From positions 1 to 21,946 of the IMG/VR virus record IMGVR_UViG_3300035187_002120: a DNA stretch of 21,946 bases; one strand, given 5' to 3'. Under the pieces are notes generated by a model. It was not told the origin of the DNA. It did not search any database and worked only from the letters and a program-made list of their open reading frames with translations. This document shows, in pieces, positions 1 to 5,699 of this stretch. The stretch comes from a virus. How positions within the stretch are numbered: the first letter of the stretch is position 1; each line of letters begins with the position of its first letter. The position numbers and the translations under genes were made by a program.

Positions 1-177
1 AACTGCGGGTGCTTGCGCGATTACTTTGCGGCGGCGGCGTTGCCAGCCGTTATTGCCACGCACCGCAGGGATGTGTACGGGAAACGGGATATAGCGTCAA
101 TCGCATACGACTATGCCGATGCCATGATTGACAAACGCAACATGCGCCGGCGGGTCGCAAAGAAAGGGGCGAAATGA
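1..177 (+). CDS. Small phage protein, C-terminal part (5' end outside window)
   Basis: Frame 1 is open from the first base to the TGA at 175-177, giving 58 residues with no start in the window. The visible part has an LRDYFAAAALPAVI segment, then a DIASIAYDYADAMI segment and a basic tail rich in Arg and Lys. Short phage proteins of unknown function often pair an RDYFAA helix with a later A-x-x-YADAMI helix, so this is probably the end of such a protein. The stop overlaps the next start (ATG at 174) as ATGA, which suggests translational coupling within one operon. No function can be assigned. Confidence 0.7.
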   Translation, partial: NCGCLRDYFAAAALPAVIATHRRDVYGKRDIASIAYDYADAMIDKRNMRRRVAKKGAK

Positions 178-539
178 ACAATCTCGTAATCAACCCCGAC
201 CAGCAGACGGGGAGTTTTAATAGGAAGATCGTGGCGGTGGTTTCAGATGATTGCACCTGTGGTGGGTGCGTCAAAAGAAGTGCCGAAAACTGGCTTGATA
301 TGTGCAAGGCAAACTGCACACCACATTCTCGGAACGATGGCAAGTACATCATCTGGAAATACGCCGATGATATTGCCGCCCCCGCCGACCCCAGCGACAC
401 CGCGATGCTGGACTATCTGTTGGCGCATTGCACCTGCATCACGGAGTGGAAATCTGGGCGCGATGCCGTTGAATCACGCGAGGAAAACAAATCGCTACGC
501 ACCCGCGAGGATGTGCGAAAGGCGATGGAGGGGTTATGA
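174..539 (+). CDS. Hypothetical phage protein, cysteine-rich
   Basis: The product has 121 residues and I do not recognise a family. It has a Cys-rich stretch (CTCGGC near residues 28-33) and further cysteines near 44, 48, 87 and 89. These could bind metal, but the spacing matches no zinc-finger class I know. The C-terminal part (AMLDYLL, TREDVRKAMEGL) resembles small accessory proteins of tailed phages. The start was chosen from the ATGA overlap with the upstream stop and the AAGAAAGGGG ribosome binding site just before it. The gene ends in a 17-bp sequence (524-540) that recurs exactly at the end of the next gene. Confidence 0.75.
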   Translation: MNNLVINPDQQTGSFNRKIVAVVSDDCTCGGCVKRSAENWLDMCKANCTPHSRNDGKYIIWKYADDIAAPADPSDTAMLDYLLAHCTCITEWKSGRDAVESREENKSLRTREDVRKAMEGL

Positions 540-540
540 G
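524..540 (+). repeat. 17-bp exact repeat at a gene junction, copy 1
   Basis: GATGGAGGGGTTATGAG contains the ribosome binding site, stop and overlapping start. It recurs exactly at 820-836, 296 bases later, at the next junction. Confidence 0.9.
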
Positions 541-835
541 AGCTACAAGAGATACGCCGTTGAATGTTTCGGTGGATGACGGTGACTTGGTAATCCGCAT
601 TGGTGTTGATCGTTTTGCGTGGTGCTTAATGCACGATGACGGGCCGATGCGTGATTTCAAAATAACCAATGCGCTCGGCTTTGTTGCTGATGTCATTGAT
701 GAAATGGAACGCGAAGATGATAGAGGCGGAACACCTCTCGGCGCGTTTTTGGATTCGATGGCGAAAGAGGCGTATGAATATGGAAGTCCCAACATCAAAG
801 AGAAGGCAAAGCGCAAGCAGATGGAGGGGTTATGA
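536..835 (+). CDS. Hypothetical phage protein, acidic
   Basis: This encodes 99 residues with no recognised family. The N-terminal half looks like beta strands (LNVSVDDGDLVIRIG), followed by an acidic helix (FVADVIDEMERED) and a basic C-terminus (KEKAKRKQMEGL). The start overlaps the upstream stop as ATGA (536-539), with GGAGGGG at 527-533 as the ribosome binding site. The last four residues, MEGL, and the underlying DNA are the same as at the end of the preceding gene. It sits in a run of small coupled genes typical of the early accessory region of tailed phages. Confidence 0.72.
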   Translation: MRATRDTPLNVSVDDGDLVIRIGVDRFAWCLMHDDGPMRDFKITNALGFVADVIDEMEREDDRGGTPLGAFLDSMAKEAYEYGSPNIKEKAKRKQMEGL

Positions 836-836
836 G
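820..836 (+). repeat. 17-bp exact repeat at a gene junction, copy 2
   Basis: This is the second exact copy of the 524-540 sequence, again joining a gene that ends in MEGL to an ATGA-overlapped start. Confidence 0.9.
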
Positions 837-1146
837 TGACATGATTGGTGGGCCTTACTGTGGATACACCAATCTGTATCCCGCACAGCAAAGGCAGTTG
901 AGCGACCTTAAGGCGCAACTCGCCGCCGCACAGGCGCGGGTCGCGGAATTGGAGGGCAAGCTTGCGCTGTGGATAGACGAGTGTGGCAAGCAGGACACGC
1001 AACTCCGCACCCTGCGCGAGGCCGTGGATGGGGTGATTGCTGGCGCTGATATGCCAACGGCGGATGACAAGCCCGAAGAAGTGATTGCCAATTTCCGTGC
1101 GTTTGTCGCCGCCATCGAGCGGCTAAAGATCGCGAGGGGGGCGTGA
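832..1146 (+). CDS. Small coiled-coil phage protein
   Basis: The product has 104 residues. Residues 20-65 form a clear heptad-like coiled coil (QRQLSDLKAQLAAAQARVAE onward), followed by a short Pro/Asp-rich loop and a second helix near 84-100. Proteins with this Q-L-x-L/A-x-A-R-V-A-E-L-E pattern are common in phage early operons and have no established function. The start overlaps the upstream stop (ATGA at 832-835), preceded by GGAGGGG. The stop at 1144-1146 overlaps the start of the next gene as TGATG. It probably oligomerises through the coiled coil; beyond that nothing can be said. Confidence 0.75.
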   Translation: MSDMIGGPYCGYTNLYPAQQRQLSDLKAQLAAAQARVAELEGKLALWIDECGKQDTQLRTLREAVDGVIAGADMPTADDKPEEVIANFRAFVAAIERLKIARGA

Positions 1147-1502
1147 TGCACGTCTACCTCGCAGGCCCCATGACGGGCTACCCCGACTACAACCGCCCCG
1201 CCTTCCACGCCGCACAGCGCTGGCTGGAGGCCCGCGGCCACTCCGTCATCAACCCCGCCCACCACGACATCACCGACGGGACGTGGGAGCAGTACCTCGC
1301 CCTCGCCCTGCACGTCATCCACGCGGGCCAGCCCGACGCCATCGTCATGCTGCCCGGGTGGCAGGCCTCGCGCGGGGCCCGGCTGGAACGCGCCTCGATC
1401 GCCGGGATCATGGCCAAGCCGGCCTATTCACTGATTTCTAACGGGCATCCAGGCGAGTACTGGATGGTGGAGCAGGACAACAACGGAGGCGTAAGAGCAT
1501 GA
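1146..1502 (+). CDS. DUF4406 nucleoside 2-deoxyribosyltransferase-like protein
   Basis: This 118-residue protein opens with the family signature HVYLAGPMTGYPDYN (residues 2-16). It later has the second conserved block LPGWQASRGARLE (69-81), in which the Ser and C-terminal Glu correspond to the nucleotide- or phosphate-binding part of the Rossmann-like fold. DUF4406 proteins are common in phages and are related to nucleoside 2-deoxyribosyltransferases, but most are biochemically uncharacterised, so a role in nucleotide salvage or signalling is inferred. I chose ATG 1146, which overlaps the upstream TGA as TGATG, with GAGGGGGG upstream. A GTG at 1143 would add one residue. Its stop overlaps the next start at 1499. 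Confidence 0.88.
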   Translation: MHVYLAGPMTGYPDYNRPAFHAAQRWLEARGHSVINPAHHDITDGTWEQYLALALHVIHAGQPDAIVMLPGWQASRGARLERASIAGIMAKPAYSLISNGHPGEYWMVEQDNNGGVRA

Positions 1503-2287
1503 AGATCAAGCCGAAACGCAACGTGGCAATAGCGGACATCCATGCAGGGAACGACGTGGCCCTGAGCATGGAGCCGGAAAACAACACCCAGCGCAAGCTG
1601 CTGGACCGATACGACGAAACCATTGAGGATTTCGGGATAGCCCCCGACGTGCTGATTGTGGACGGCGACACGCTGGACGGCCAAGACCTCAAGGGTTTGA
1701 CCGTGACGCGCCACAATATCCCGTGGCAGGTTCAGGACGCGCACGACCTTATCCTGCGCTGGAAGCCCAAGCAGGTGGTGCTTGTCGAGGGGACCGGCTA
1801 CCACACCGGCACCACGGTGGCGTTTGAGCATTTCATTTCGATGATGCTGAACGAGGGCGGCACGCCGTGCATGTTCGTCCGCAAGTTTCGCGGGCGGATC
1901 AATGGCTGGTTCAAGGTGCAGGCCCGCCACTTTATCGGCGGCAGCGCCCTGCCCTATGGAATCTTCACCTCCCCCGCACGCTCGCAGACGGGCCAAGTGC
2001 TGAACGCCGCCATCGAGGCCCGGGACGCGGGCAAGACACCCGATTGGCCGCAGCTGTCCATCTTTGCCCATGCGCACGTGTACGGGTTCGCTCAGTCGGC
2101 TCAGGGGTCGGTGGTGCGGTTGCCCTGCTGGAAGGCCACGGGCGACGCATACGGGGATCTCAAGTGTGACGGGCATATTGACTTGGGCGCGTTTCAATTC
2201 ACGGTTGGTGCAACACAAAAGGAGGGGTGGACATGGGAAAGCAAACTGTTTCCTGCAAGGCTCGAATCACGCACGGTGGAACTGTGA
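1499..2287 (+). CDS. Calcineurin-like metallophosphoesterase
   Basis: The 262-residue product carries the metallophosphoesterase metal-ligand motifs in order: D13-x-H15 (ADIHAG), G56-D57 (VDGDTLDG), a third motif EGTGYHTG (97-104), H144 and the final HAH (191-193). The usual third motif is GNH[D/E]. Here it reads GTxxH, a variant I associate with phage and archaeal members, with H102 the probable ligand. Relatives hydrolyse phosphodiesters or phosphomonoesters, often of nucleic acids; the substrate here is unknown. It lies in an operon with other nucleotide-related genes and overlaps the stop of DUF4406 by four bases. The last 55 bases overlap the next gene in another frame. Confidence 0.85.
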   Translation: MKIKPKRNVAIADIHAGNDVALSMEPENNTQRKLLDRYDETIEDFGIAPDVLIVDGDTLDGQDLKGLTVTRHNIPWQVQDAHDLILRWKPKQVVLVEGTGYHTGTTVAFEHFISMMLNEGGTPCMFVRKFRGRINGWFKVQARHFIGGSALPYGIFTSPARSQTGQVLNAAIEARDAGKTPDWPQLSIFAHAHVYGFAQSAQGSVVRLPCWKATGDAYGDLKCDGHIDLGAFQFTVGATQKEGWTWESKLFPARLESRTVEL

Positions 2288-2523
2288 CCATCAGCCTGGA
2301 CGATCTCAAGGCGGCGGTTGAGCAGACGCGCAAGCCGCCCAAGGAACTGGGGCAGATGTGGACGCTGACCGACATGACGGCGCACACAGGGCTACGGCGC
2401 GACACGCTGCGCAAGAAGCTCAAGCAGTTCAAGGTGCGGGCGTGGCAGAAGCACCACAACCGCGAGATTTACTACTGCGCCGCCGATGTCGTCAAGGCGT
2501 TCAAACAGGAGGGGAAGATATGA
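2233..2523 (+). CDS. Small excisionase/MerR-type HTH DNA-binding protein
   Basis: I chose ATG 2233 because AAGGAGGGG at 2219-2227 is at good spacing; GTG 2227 lies inside that site. The product has 96 residues. Residues 44-66 (WTLTDMTAHTGLRRDTLRKK) form a helix-turn-helix, followed by a wing-like NREIYY segment and a final helix, the arrangement of MerR/excisionase-type winged helices. It could be a transcriptional regulator or a replication accessory protein that binds near the ATPase gene. No integrase is in view, so calling it an excisionase would be unsupported. It overlaps the metallophosphoesterase by 55 bases and the next gene by four (ATGA). Confidence 0.8.
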   Translation: MGKQTVSCKARITHGGTVTISLDDLKAAVEQTRKPPKELGQMWTLTDMTAHTGLRRDTLRKKLKQFKVRAWQKHHNREIYYCAADVVKAFKQEGKI

Positions 2524-2912
2524 GCAAAGCCTACCGCAAATTCGACACGGGCGCGGACCGCGACCTCAACCACGACAAGCCGCAGTACGCCGCATGCTTC
2601 CCGCCCGAGCTCATGCGCGCCTTCGGCCAGTACATGCTGGCCAAGTCGCGCCGCAACGACGGGTCGATCCGCTCCTGCTCCAACTGGCAGAAGGGGATCC
2701 CCATCGAGTCCTATATCGACTCACTTCTGCGCCACGCCACCGACCTGCGCCTGGTGCGCAAAGGCTTTGCGGTGACGGAGCGGGATGGCCACAAGATGAC
2801 GGAAAAGGAGCTGGCCTGCGCGCTGGTGTTCAACGCCAACGGCCTGCTCTTTGAGATCCTCTGCCTGCTCAACGAAGCCAAACACGAAACGGAGGCCCCG
2901 CCATGCCCGTGA
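2520..2912 (+). CDS. DUF5664 (dATP/dGTP diphosphohydrolase N-terminal-like) protein
   Basis: The reading frame is open further upstream, but the start is ATG 2520, which overlaps the previous stop as ATGA with GGAGGGG before it. The product has 130 residues. Family hallmarks are RKFDTGADRD (6-15), SNWQKGIP (54-61), SLLRHATDL (68-76) and EKELACALVFNANGLLFEIL (95-114), which together match the all-alpha phage family DUF5664. That family is annotated as an N-terminal domain of dATP/dGTP diphosphohydrolases. Activity on dNTPs is therefore inferred from family naming, and the protein may be only a partial enzyme. Neighbouring DUF4406 and phosphoesterase genes support a nucleotide-metabolism theme. 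Confidence 0.82.
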   Translation: MSKAYRKFDTGADRDLNHDKPQYAACFPPELMRAFGQYMLAKSRRNDGSIRSCSNWQKGIPIESYIDSLLRHATDLRLVRKGFAVTERDGHKMTEKELACALVFNANGLLFEILCLLNEAKHETEAPPCP

Positions 2913-3118
2913 TCATCGAGCCAAAACAGAAGGTCGAACTCCCTGACCTTGTAAGGGGCATGCACGTGGACGGCTTTCTGGTCAGCGATGTGCTGACCTT
3001 CGGCCCCTACAACGGGCCCGCGGCCGCGCCGCGCTCCATGGTCGTGACGTTCCACCGGATCGACACCAAACCGCAGCCTAACCAACTGGAGGCCCGACAT
3101 GGGCGGCAACACCCCTAA
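2903..3118 (+). CDS. Small hypothetical phage protein
   Basis: This encodes 71 residues with no recognised family. It overlaps the end of the DUF5664 gene by ten bases and the start of the ATPase gene by twenty. ACGGAGG at 2889-2895 is a good ribosome binding site for ATG 2903. The middle of the protein (DGFLVSDVLTFGPYNG, then RSMVVTFHRID) looks like a small beta-rich fold. Tight coupling to the ATPase gene suggests co-expression and perhaps a replication-associated role, but that is only positional inference. Confidence 0.65.
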   Translation: MPVIIEPKQKVELPDLVRGMHVDGFLVSDVLTFGPYNGPAAAPRSMVVTFHRIDTKPQPNQLEARHGRQHP

Positions 3119-4346
3119 GAAAACACCCCTGGAGCGGCTCGTCGCCGACTTCCTGCCCGCCGCCAGCCCGGTCGGGCAGGCCGTCGAGCAGCAGGTCGCA
3201 CGCATCCAGGAGCCGCCGGCCCTGCGCGGGCTGTCCGACCTGCGCACGCCCGTCTACGGCAACGACCCCACCGAGCTGCTCAAGCACCGGTTCCTCTACC
3301 GCGGCGGGCTGGCCCTGCTCTGCGGGCCCACCGGGATCGGCAAGTCCTCCCTGCTCATGCAGGCGGCCATCCACTGGTCGATCGGCCGCCCGTTCTTCAG
3401 CATCGAGCCCGGGGACTGCTTCCGGCGCTCGGGCATGAGCATCCTGCTGGTGCAGGCGGAGAACGACGAGGGCGACCTCGCCGAGATGCGCAACGGCGTT
3501 CTGGCCGGCTGCACGGACCTGTCGGACACCGACAAGCAGTGGGCGGGCGAGCGGATCCGCATCGCCACCATCACCGACAAGAGCGCCGACGCCTTTGCCG
3601 CGGTGATCGAGGCCCTGCTGACCGAGGCCGGCCCGTTCGACCTGGTCCTCATCGACCCCGCCTTCGCCTACCTGGGCGGGGACGGCAGCAGCCAGCGGGA
3701 TGTCTCGCACTTCATGCGCGAGCTGCTCAACCCGCTGGCGCAGAAGCACGGCGCCGGGGTGATTCTGGCCCACCACACAAACAAGCCGCTCAACGGCAAG
3801 GAGAAGGACAGCTGGAGCGCCGGCGACTTCGCCTATCTGGGCGCAGGCTCGGCCGAGTGGATCAACCCGGCCCGCGCGGCCATCGCCCTGCGCTCGGTCG
3901 GGTCTGACACCGTGTTCGAGCTGCGGGCGGTCAAGCGCGGCCGCCGGCTGCGCTGGGTGGACGAGAACGGACTGCCCACCACCGTCCAGCACATCGCCCA
4001 CCACACCGAGCCCGGGGTCATCTGCTGGCGCCTGGCGACACCCGAGGAGGTTGACGAGGTGCAGGCTCAAAACGGGCCGAAACGGGGCAGGAAAAAGGAG
4101 CATTCCGAGGTCGAGGCGGTGCACGCAGTTCGTGCCCGGCCAGGAGAGAATCAGGAGGTCTATTTGGAGATGATCTCGGACGGGATGGGCTGCTCGAAAA
4201 TGACCTCCCACAACCTGATGAAAGCGGCGGTCTCGAACGGCTGGTTGATCGCAAATCGGAGCGCCAGAACGATCAAATATCTGGTCTCAATCGAGGGCGA
4301 AAAGGCCGCAAAAAGCAAGCCGAGCACGGTAAGCTGGGTACAGTAA
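3099..4346 (+). CDS. RepA/RecA-fold AAA ATPase, candidate replicative helicase
   Basis: The 415-residue protein has a Walker A motif GPTGIGKSS (76-84), a VQAEND segment (118-123), a Walker B motif DLVLIDPAF (181-189) and a following ILAHHTNKP segment (222-230) that fits the motif 3 His-Thr region of RepA/RadA-like hexameric ATPases. A basic linker (PKRGRKKE, near 328-335) precedes a C-terminal winged-helix-like region (about 350-400). This AAA_25-type architecture is common in phages and plasmids, where the protein is a replicative helicase or helicase-like ATPase. An A+T-rich, repeat-containing gap follows directly, a plausible origin. The start overlaps the preceding gene, with CTGGAGG just upstream. 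Confidence 0.87.
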   Translation: MGGNTPKKTPLERLVADFLPAASPVGQAVEQQVARIQEPPALRGLSDLRTPVYGNDPTELLKHRFLYRGGLALLCGPTGIGKSSLLMQAAIHWSIGRPFFSIEPGDCFRRSGMSILLVQAENDEGDLAEMRNGVLAGCTDLSDTDKQWAGERIRIATITDKSADAFAAVIEALLTEAGPFDLVLIDPAFAYLGGDGSSQRDVSHFMRELLNPLAQKHGAGVILAHHTNKPLNGKEKDSWSAGDFAYLGAGSAEWINPARAAIALRSVGSDTVFELRAVKRGRRLRWVDENGLPTTVQHIAHHTEPGVICWRLATPEEVDEVQAQNGPKRGRKKEHSEVEAVHAVRARPGENQEVYLEMISDGMGCSKMTSHNLMKAAVSNGWLIANRSARTIKYLVSIEGEKAAKSKPSTVSWVQ

Positions 4347-4403
4347 TACAAGAATTGGTTTTATGAATTATTGTAGTGTCACAAGTCGTTTAACGCTTAA
4401 CAG

Positions 4404-4432
4404 GTTACAAAGGCAAAAGCCATGTCTATACA
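4404..4432 (+). promoter_or_regulatory. Possible sigma70-type promoter
   Basis: GTTACA (4404-4409) and TATACA (4427-4432) are separated by 17 bases in the A+T-rich gap. Each matches four of six consensus positions. It would drive the 4528 and 4775 genes. The match is modest and A+T-rich DNA produces such pairs by chance. Confidence 0.25.
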
Positions 4433-4450
4433 AAATACAATTAATGTAGC

Positions 4451-4491
4451 TACAAGAATTCACCCCCTAAAGGGGGTGGTGAATTCTTGTA
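4451..4491 (+). repeat. Long hairpin / inverted repeat
   Basis: The left arm is TACAAGAATTCACCCCC (4451-4467), the loop TAAA (4468-4471) and the right arm GGGGGT (4472-4477) plus GAATTCTTGTA (4481-4491), with a three-base bulge GGT at 4478-4480. That is a 17-bp stem. There is no following T tract, so it is not a typical intrinsic terminator. It could be an origin hairpin, a regulator binding site or an RNA stem upstream of the 4528 gene. Confidence 0.75.
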
Positions 4492-4527
4492 CTGTCGGCT
4501 GGGTCGGCCAAAAAGGAGGGCATGGGC

Positions 4528-4782
4528 ATGTGGGTTGAAAATATAGCAAGGCTGCAGGAGGCGAGCAGGGTCCGGCTGGAGGCGCTGGAACTGGCCATCG
4601 AAATCAAGGAGCGCAATCCGGAGACGTTCCGGACTCTGCCGGCCTGGCAGAAGGCGATAGAGGACCAGAAGAAAGCGGAGCGGGAAATCATGGAGATCAA
4701 CCAGCTGCGCAGGGATGAACTCGGGCGCGGTAAGAACATTGAACGAAAACACAAACCAAGGGGAGGAATTGCCAATGCCTGA
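4528..4782 (+). CDS. Small helical hypothetical protein
   Basis: I prefer ATG 4528 over ATG 4522, because AAGGAGG (4513-4519) lies eight bases from 4528 but only two from 4522. The product has 84 residues, almost entirely charged helix (RLQEASRVRLEALELAIEIK, then KAIEDQKKAEREIMEI), with a basic tail. It was not recognised. It is the first gene after the A+T-rich gap and is followed, with an eight-base overlap, by the zinc-ribbon/HTH gene, so the two may form a small regulatory operon. A short coiled-coil partner for that regulator is possible but unproven. Confidence 0.65.
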   Translation: MWVENIARLQEASRVRLEALELAIEIKERNPETFRTLPAWQKAIEDQKKAEREIMEINQLRRDELGRGKNIERKHKPRGGIANA

Positions 4783-5227
4783 ATGTCATAAATGCTCACA
4801 CGACGGAAACCCGACACGCGACTGCCTGAAGTGCAAGGGGCCGTCGGACAACCCGAACACCCACCGCTATGGGCATCCCACCACCTCGAGGGATGCCTAC
4901 GCCCAAAACCCTGCCGGCGACGATTCGGGAGACTTCTTCGCCGATCGGATGCTGGACCAGGGGGCCATCAACGTCAATACCACCCTCACGTTCAATTTGG
5001 CCGATTGTTGCGCCGAGGCAGTAACCCGGTTGCTCCTGGCGCTGGAGGCCATCAACGACAAGGACCGCAATGTCCTGTTCGCCAGGCTGAACGGGGACAG
5101 CGTGTCAAAGATCGGGACCCGCTACGGGGTGTCCAAGCAGGCGGTATTCCAGCGCATGCGCAAGATCGCCCGCAAGTACCCGGAGATCCGCAGCGTGTTC
5201 GCCAAGATCGCCACCTCGGACCGGTAG
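4775..5227 (+). CDS. Zinc-ribbon plus sigma-region-4-like HTH protein
   Basis: The frame is open upstream to 4715, but ATG 4775 is chosen because GGGGAGG (4760-4766) is at ideal spacing and the protein then begins at the cysteine motif. The 150-residue product has C4-x2-C7-x9-C17-x2-C20, a likely zinc ribbon. After a linker comes a C-terminal domain (about 95-135) with DKDRNVLFARLNGDSVSKIG and GVSKQAVFQRMRKIARK, resembling the HTH of sigma factor region 4. This combination suggests a DNA-binding transcription factor. It is encoded immediately before the packaging genes, and the first copy of the repeated 20-bp element begins three bases after its stop. A role in switching on late genes is inferred. 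Confidence 0.72.
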   Translation: MPECHKCSHDGNPTRDCLKCKGPSDNPNTHRYGHPTTSRDAYAQNPAGDDSGDFFADRMLDQGAINVNTTLTFNLADCCAEAVTRLLLALEAINDKDRNVLFARLNGDSVSKIGTRYGVSKQAVFQRMRKIARKYPEIRSVFAKIATSDR

Positions 5228-5230
5228 GGG

Positions 5231-5250
5231 TTTAATTCAGCCCTTTCATT
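5231..5250 (+). promoter_or_regulatory. Late-gene control element, copy 1
   Basis: This copy reads TTTAATTCAGCCCTTTCATT and has the invariant core TTCAGCCCTTT shared by all four copies. It is the most divergent copy. It begins three bases after the stop of the sigma-like gene and ends 29 bases before the small terminase start. Confidence 0.65.
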
Positions 5251-5279
5251 GGGGGCAAATACTAAACCAATCGACCACT

Positions 5280-5699
5280 ATGGCACGCAAATCAACACCA
5301 CGCACACTGACCGATGAGGCTATCGCCAAGGCGTTAATGGCCTCTGGCGGAGTCTACAAGGACGCCGCCGCAATCCTTAACTGCTCGCGTGGAACCATCT
5401 GGAGCCGGGTGTGCAAAAGCCCGGACCTGTTCCGTGTTGCCATTGAGGCCGACACGGCTACCGGCGCGAAAGCCGTCGAGAACATCAAGACGGCCATCGC
5501 CCGCGGGGATGTGCGCACCTCGCAGTGGTGGTGCAACTGCCGCATCCATGACCACTTCTCGCAGCGGCAGGAGGTCACCGGAAGCAACGGCGGCCCGATC
5601 AAGACGCAGGACGTAACCGACAGCATGACTGAGGAGCAGATTGATGCCGCACTCGCCAGACTGTGCCCCGCCGACAGCACGCCAGCTCAAGGCGGCTAA
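5280..5699 (+). CDS. terS: Terminase small subunit
   Basis: The 139-residue protein has an N-terminal helix-turn-helix (residues 22-45, GGVYKDAAAILNCSRGTIWS), then a helical stretch (AIEADTATGAKAVENIKTAI) and an acidic C-terminus. This matches HTH-type small terminases, which bind the packaging site and deliver DNA to the large subunit. The neighbouring large terminase, overlapped by 56 bases, makes the assignment firm. The start ATG 5280 has no obvious Shine-Dalgarno sequence in the preceding 25 bases, unlike almost every other gene here. The repeated 20-bp element lies 29 bases upstream. The C-terminal ~25 residues probably contact the large subunit (family knowledge). Confidence 0.87.
   Translation: MARKSTPRTLTDEAIAKALMASGGVYKDAAAILNCSRGTIWSRVCKSPDLFRVAIEADTATGAKAVENIKTAIARGDVRTSQWWCNCRIHDHFSQRQEVTGSNGGPIKTQDVTDSMTEEQIDAALARLCPADSTPAQGG

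Larger units (their letters stand above)
4347..4521 (+). promoter_or_regulatory. A+T-rich intergenic region with TACAA repeats, candidate origin or operator
   Basis: This gap is strikingly A+T-rich against its surroundings. TACAAGAATT occurs at 4347-4356 and 4451-4460. Inverted copies are AATTATTGTA at 4366-4375 (one mismatch) and AATTCTTGTA at 4482-4491. Further TACAA or TTACAA cores lie near 4405, 4429 and 4436. Repeats plus A+T richness directly after a RepA-like ATPase gene suggest a replication origin with iteron-like sites. An operator controlling the two downstream regulatory genes is equally possible. No gene is visible here. Confidence 0.5.

Noticed and set aside
2358-2519. N-terminal extension of the DUF5664 protein
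   Set aside because: The extension lies in another frame of the HTH gene and is low-complexity; the ATGA-coupled ATG at 2520 with a GGAGGGG site begins the conserved domain.
2233-2523. Calling the small HTH protein an excisionase
   Set aside because: No integrase or attachment site is visible in the window; the fold alone does not decide.
3078-4211. Long minus-strand ORF (377 codons) opposite the ATPase gene
   Set aside because: It mirrors the codons of a clear Walker-motif gene on the + strand, has low-complexity Arg/Gly/Val-rich sequence and no family motif; such shadows are common in GC-rich DNA.
4451-4491. Reading the hairpin as an intrinsic terminator
   Set aside because: There is no T tract after the right arm, and the arms share TACAAGAATT with other repeats in the gap.
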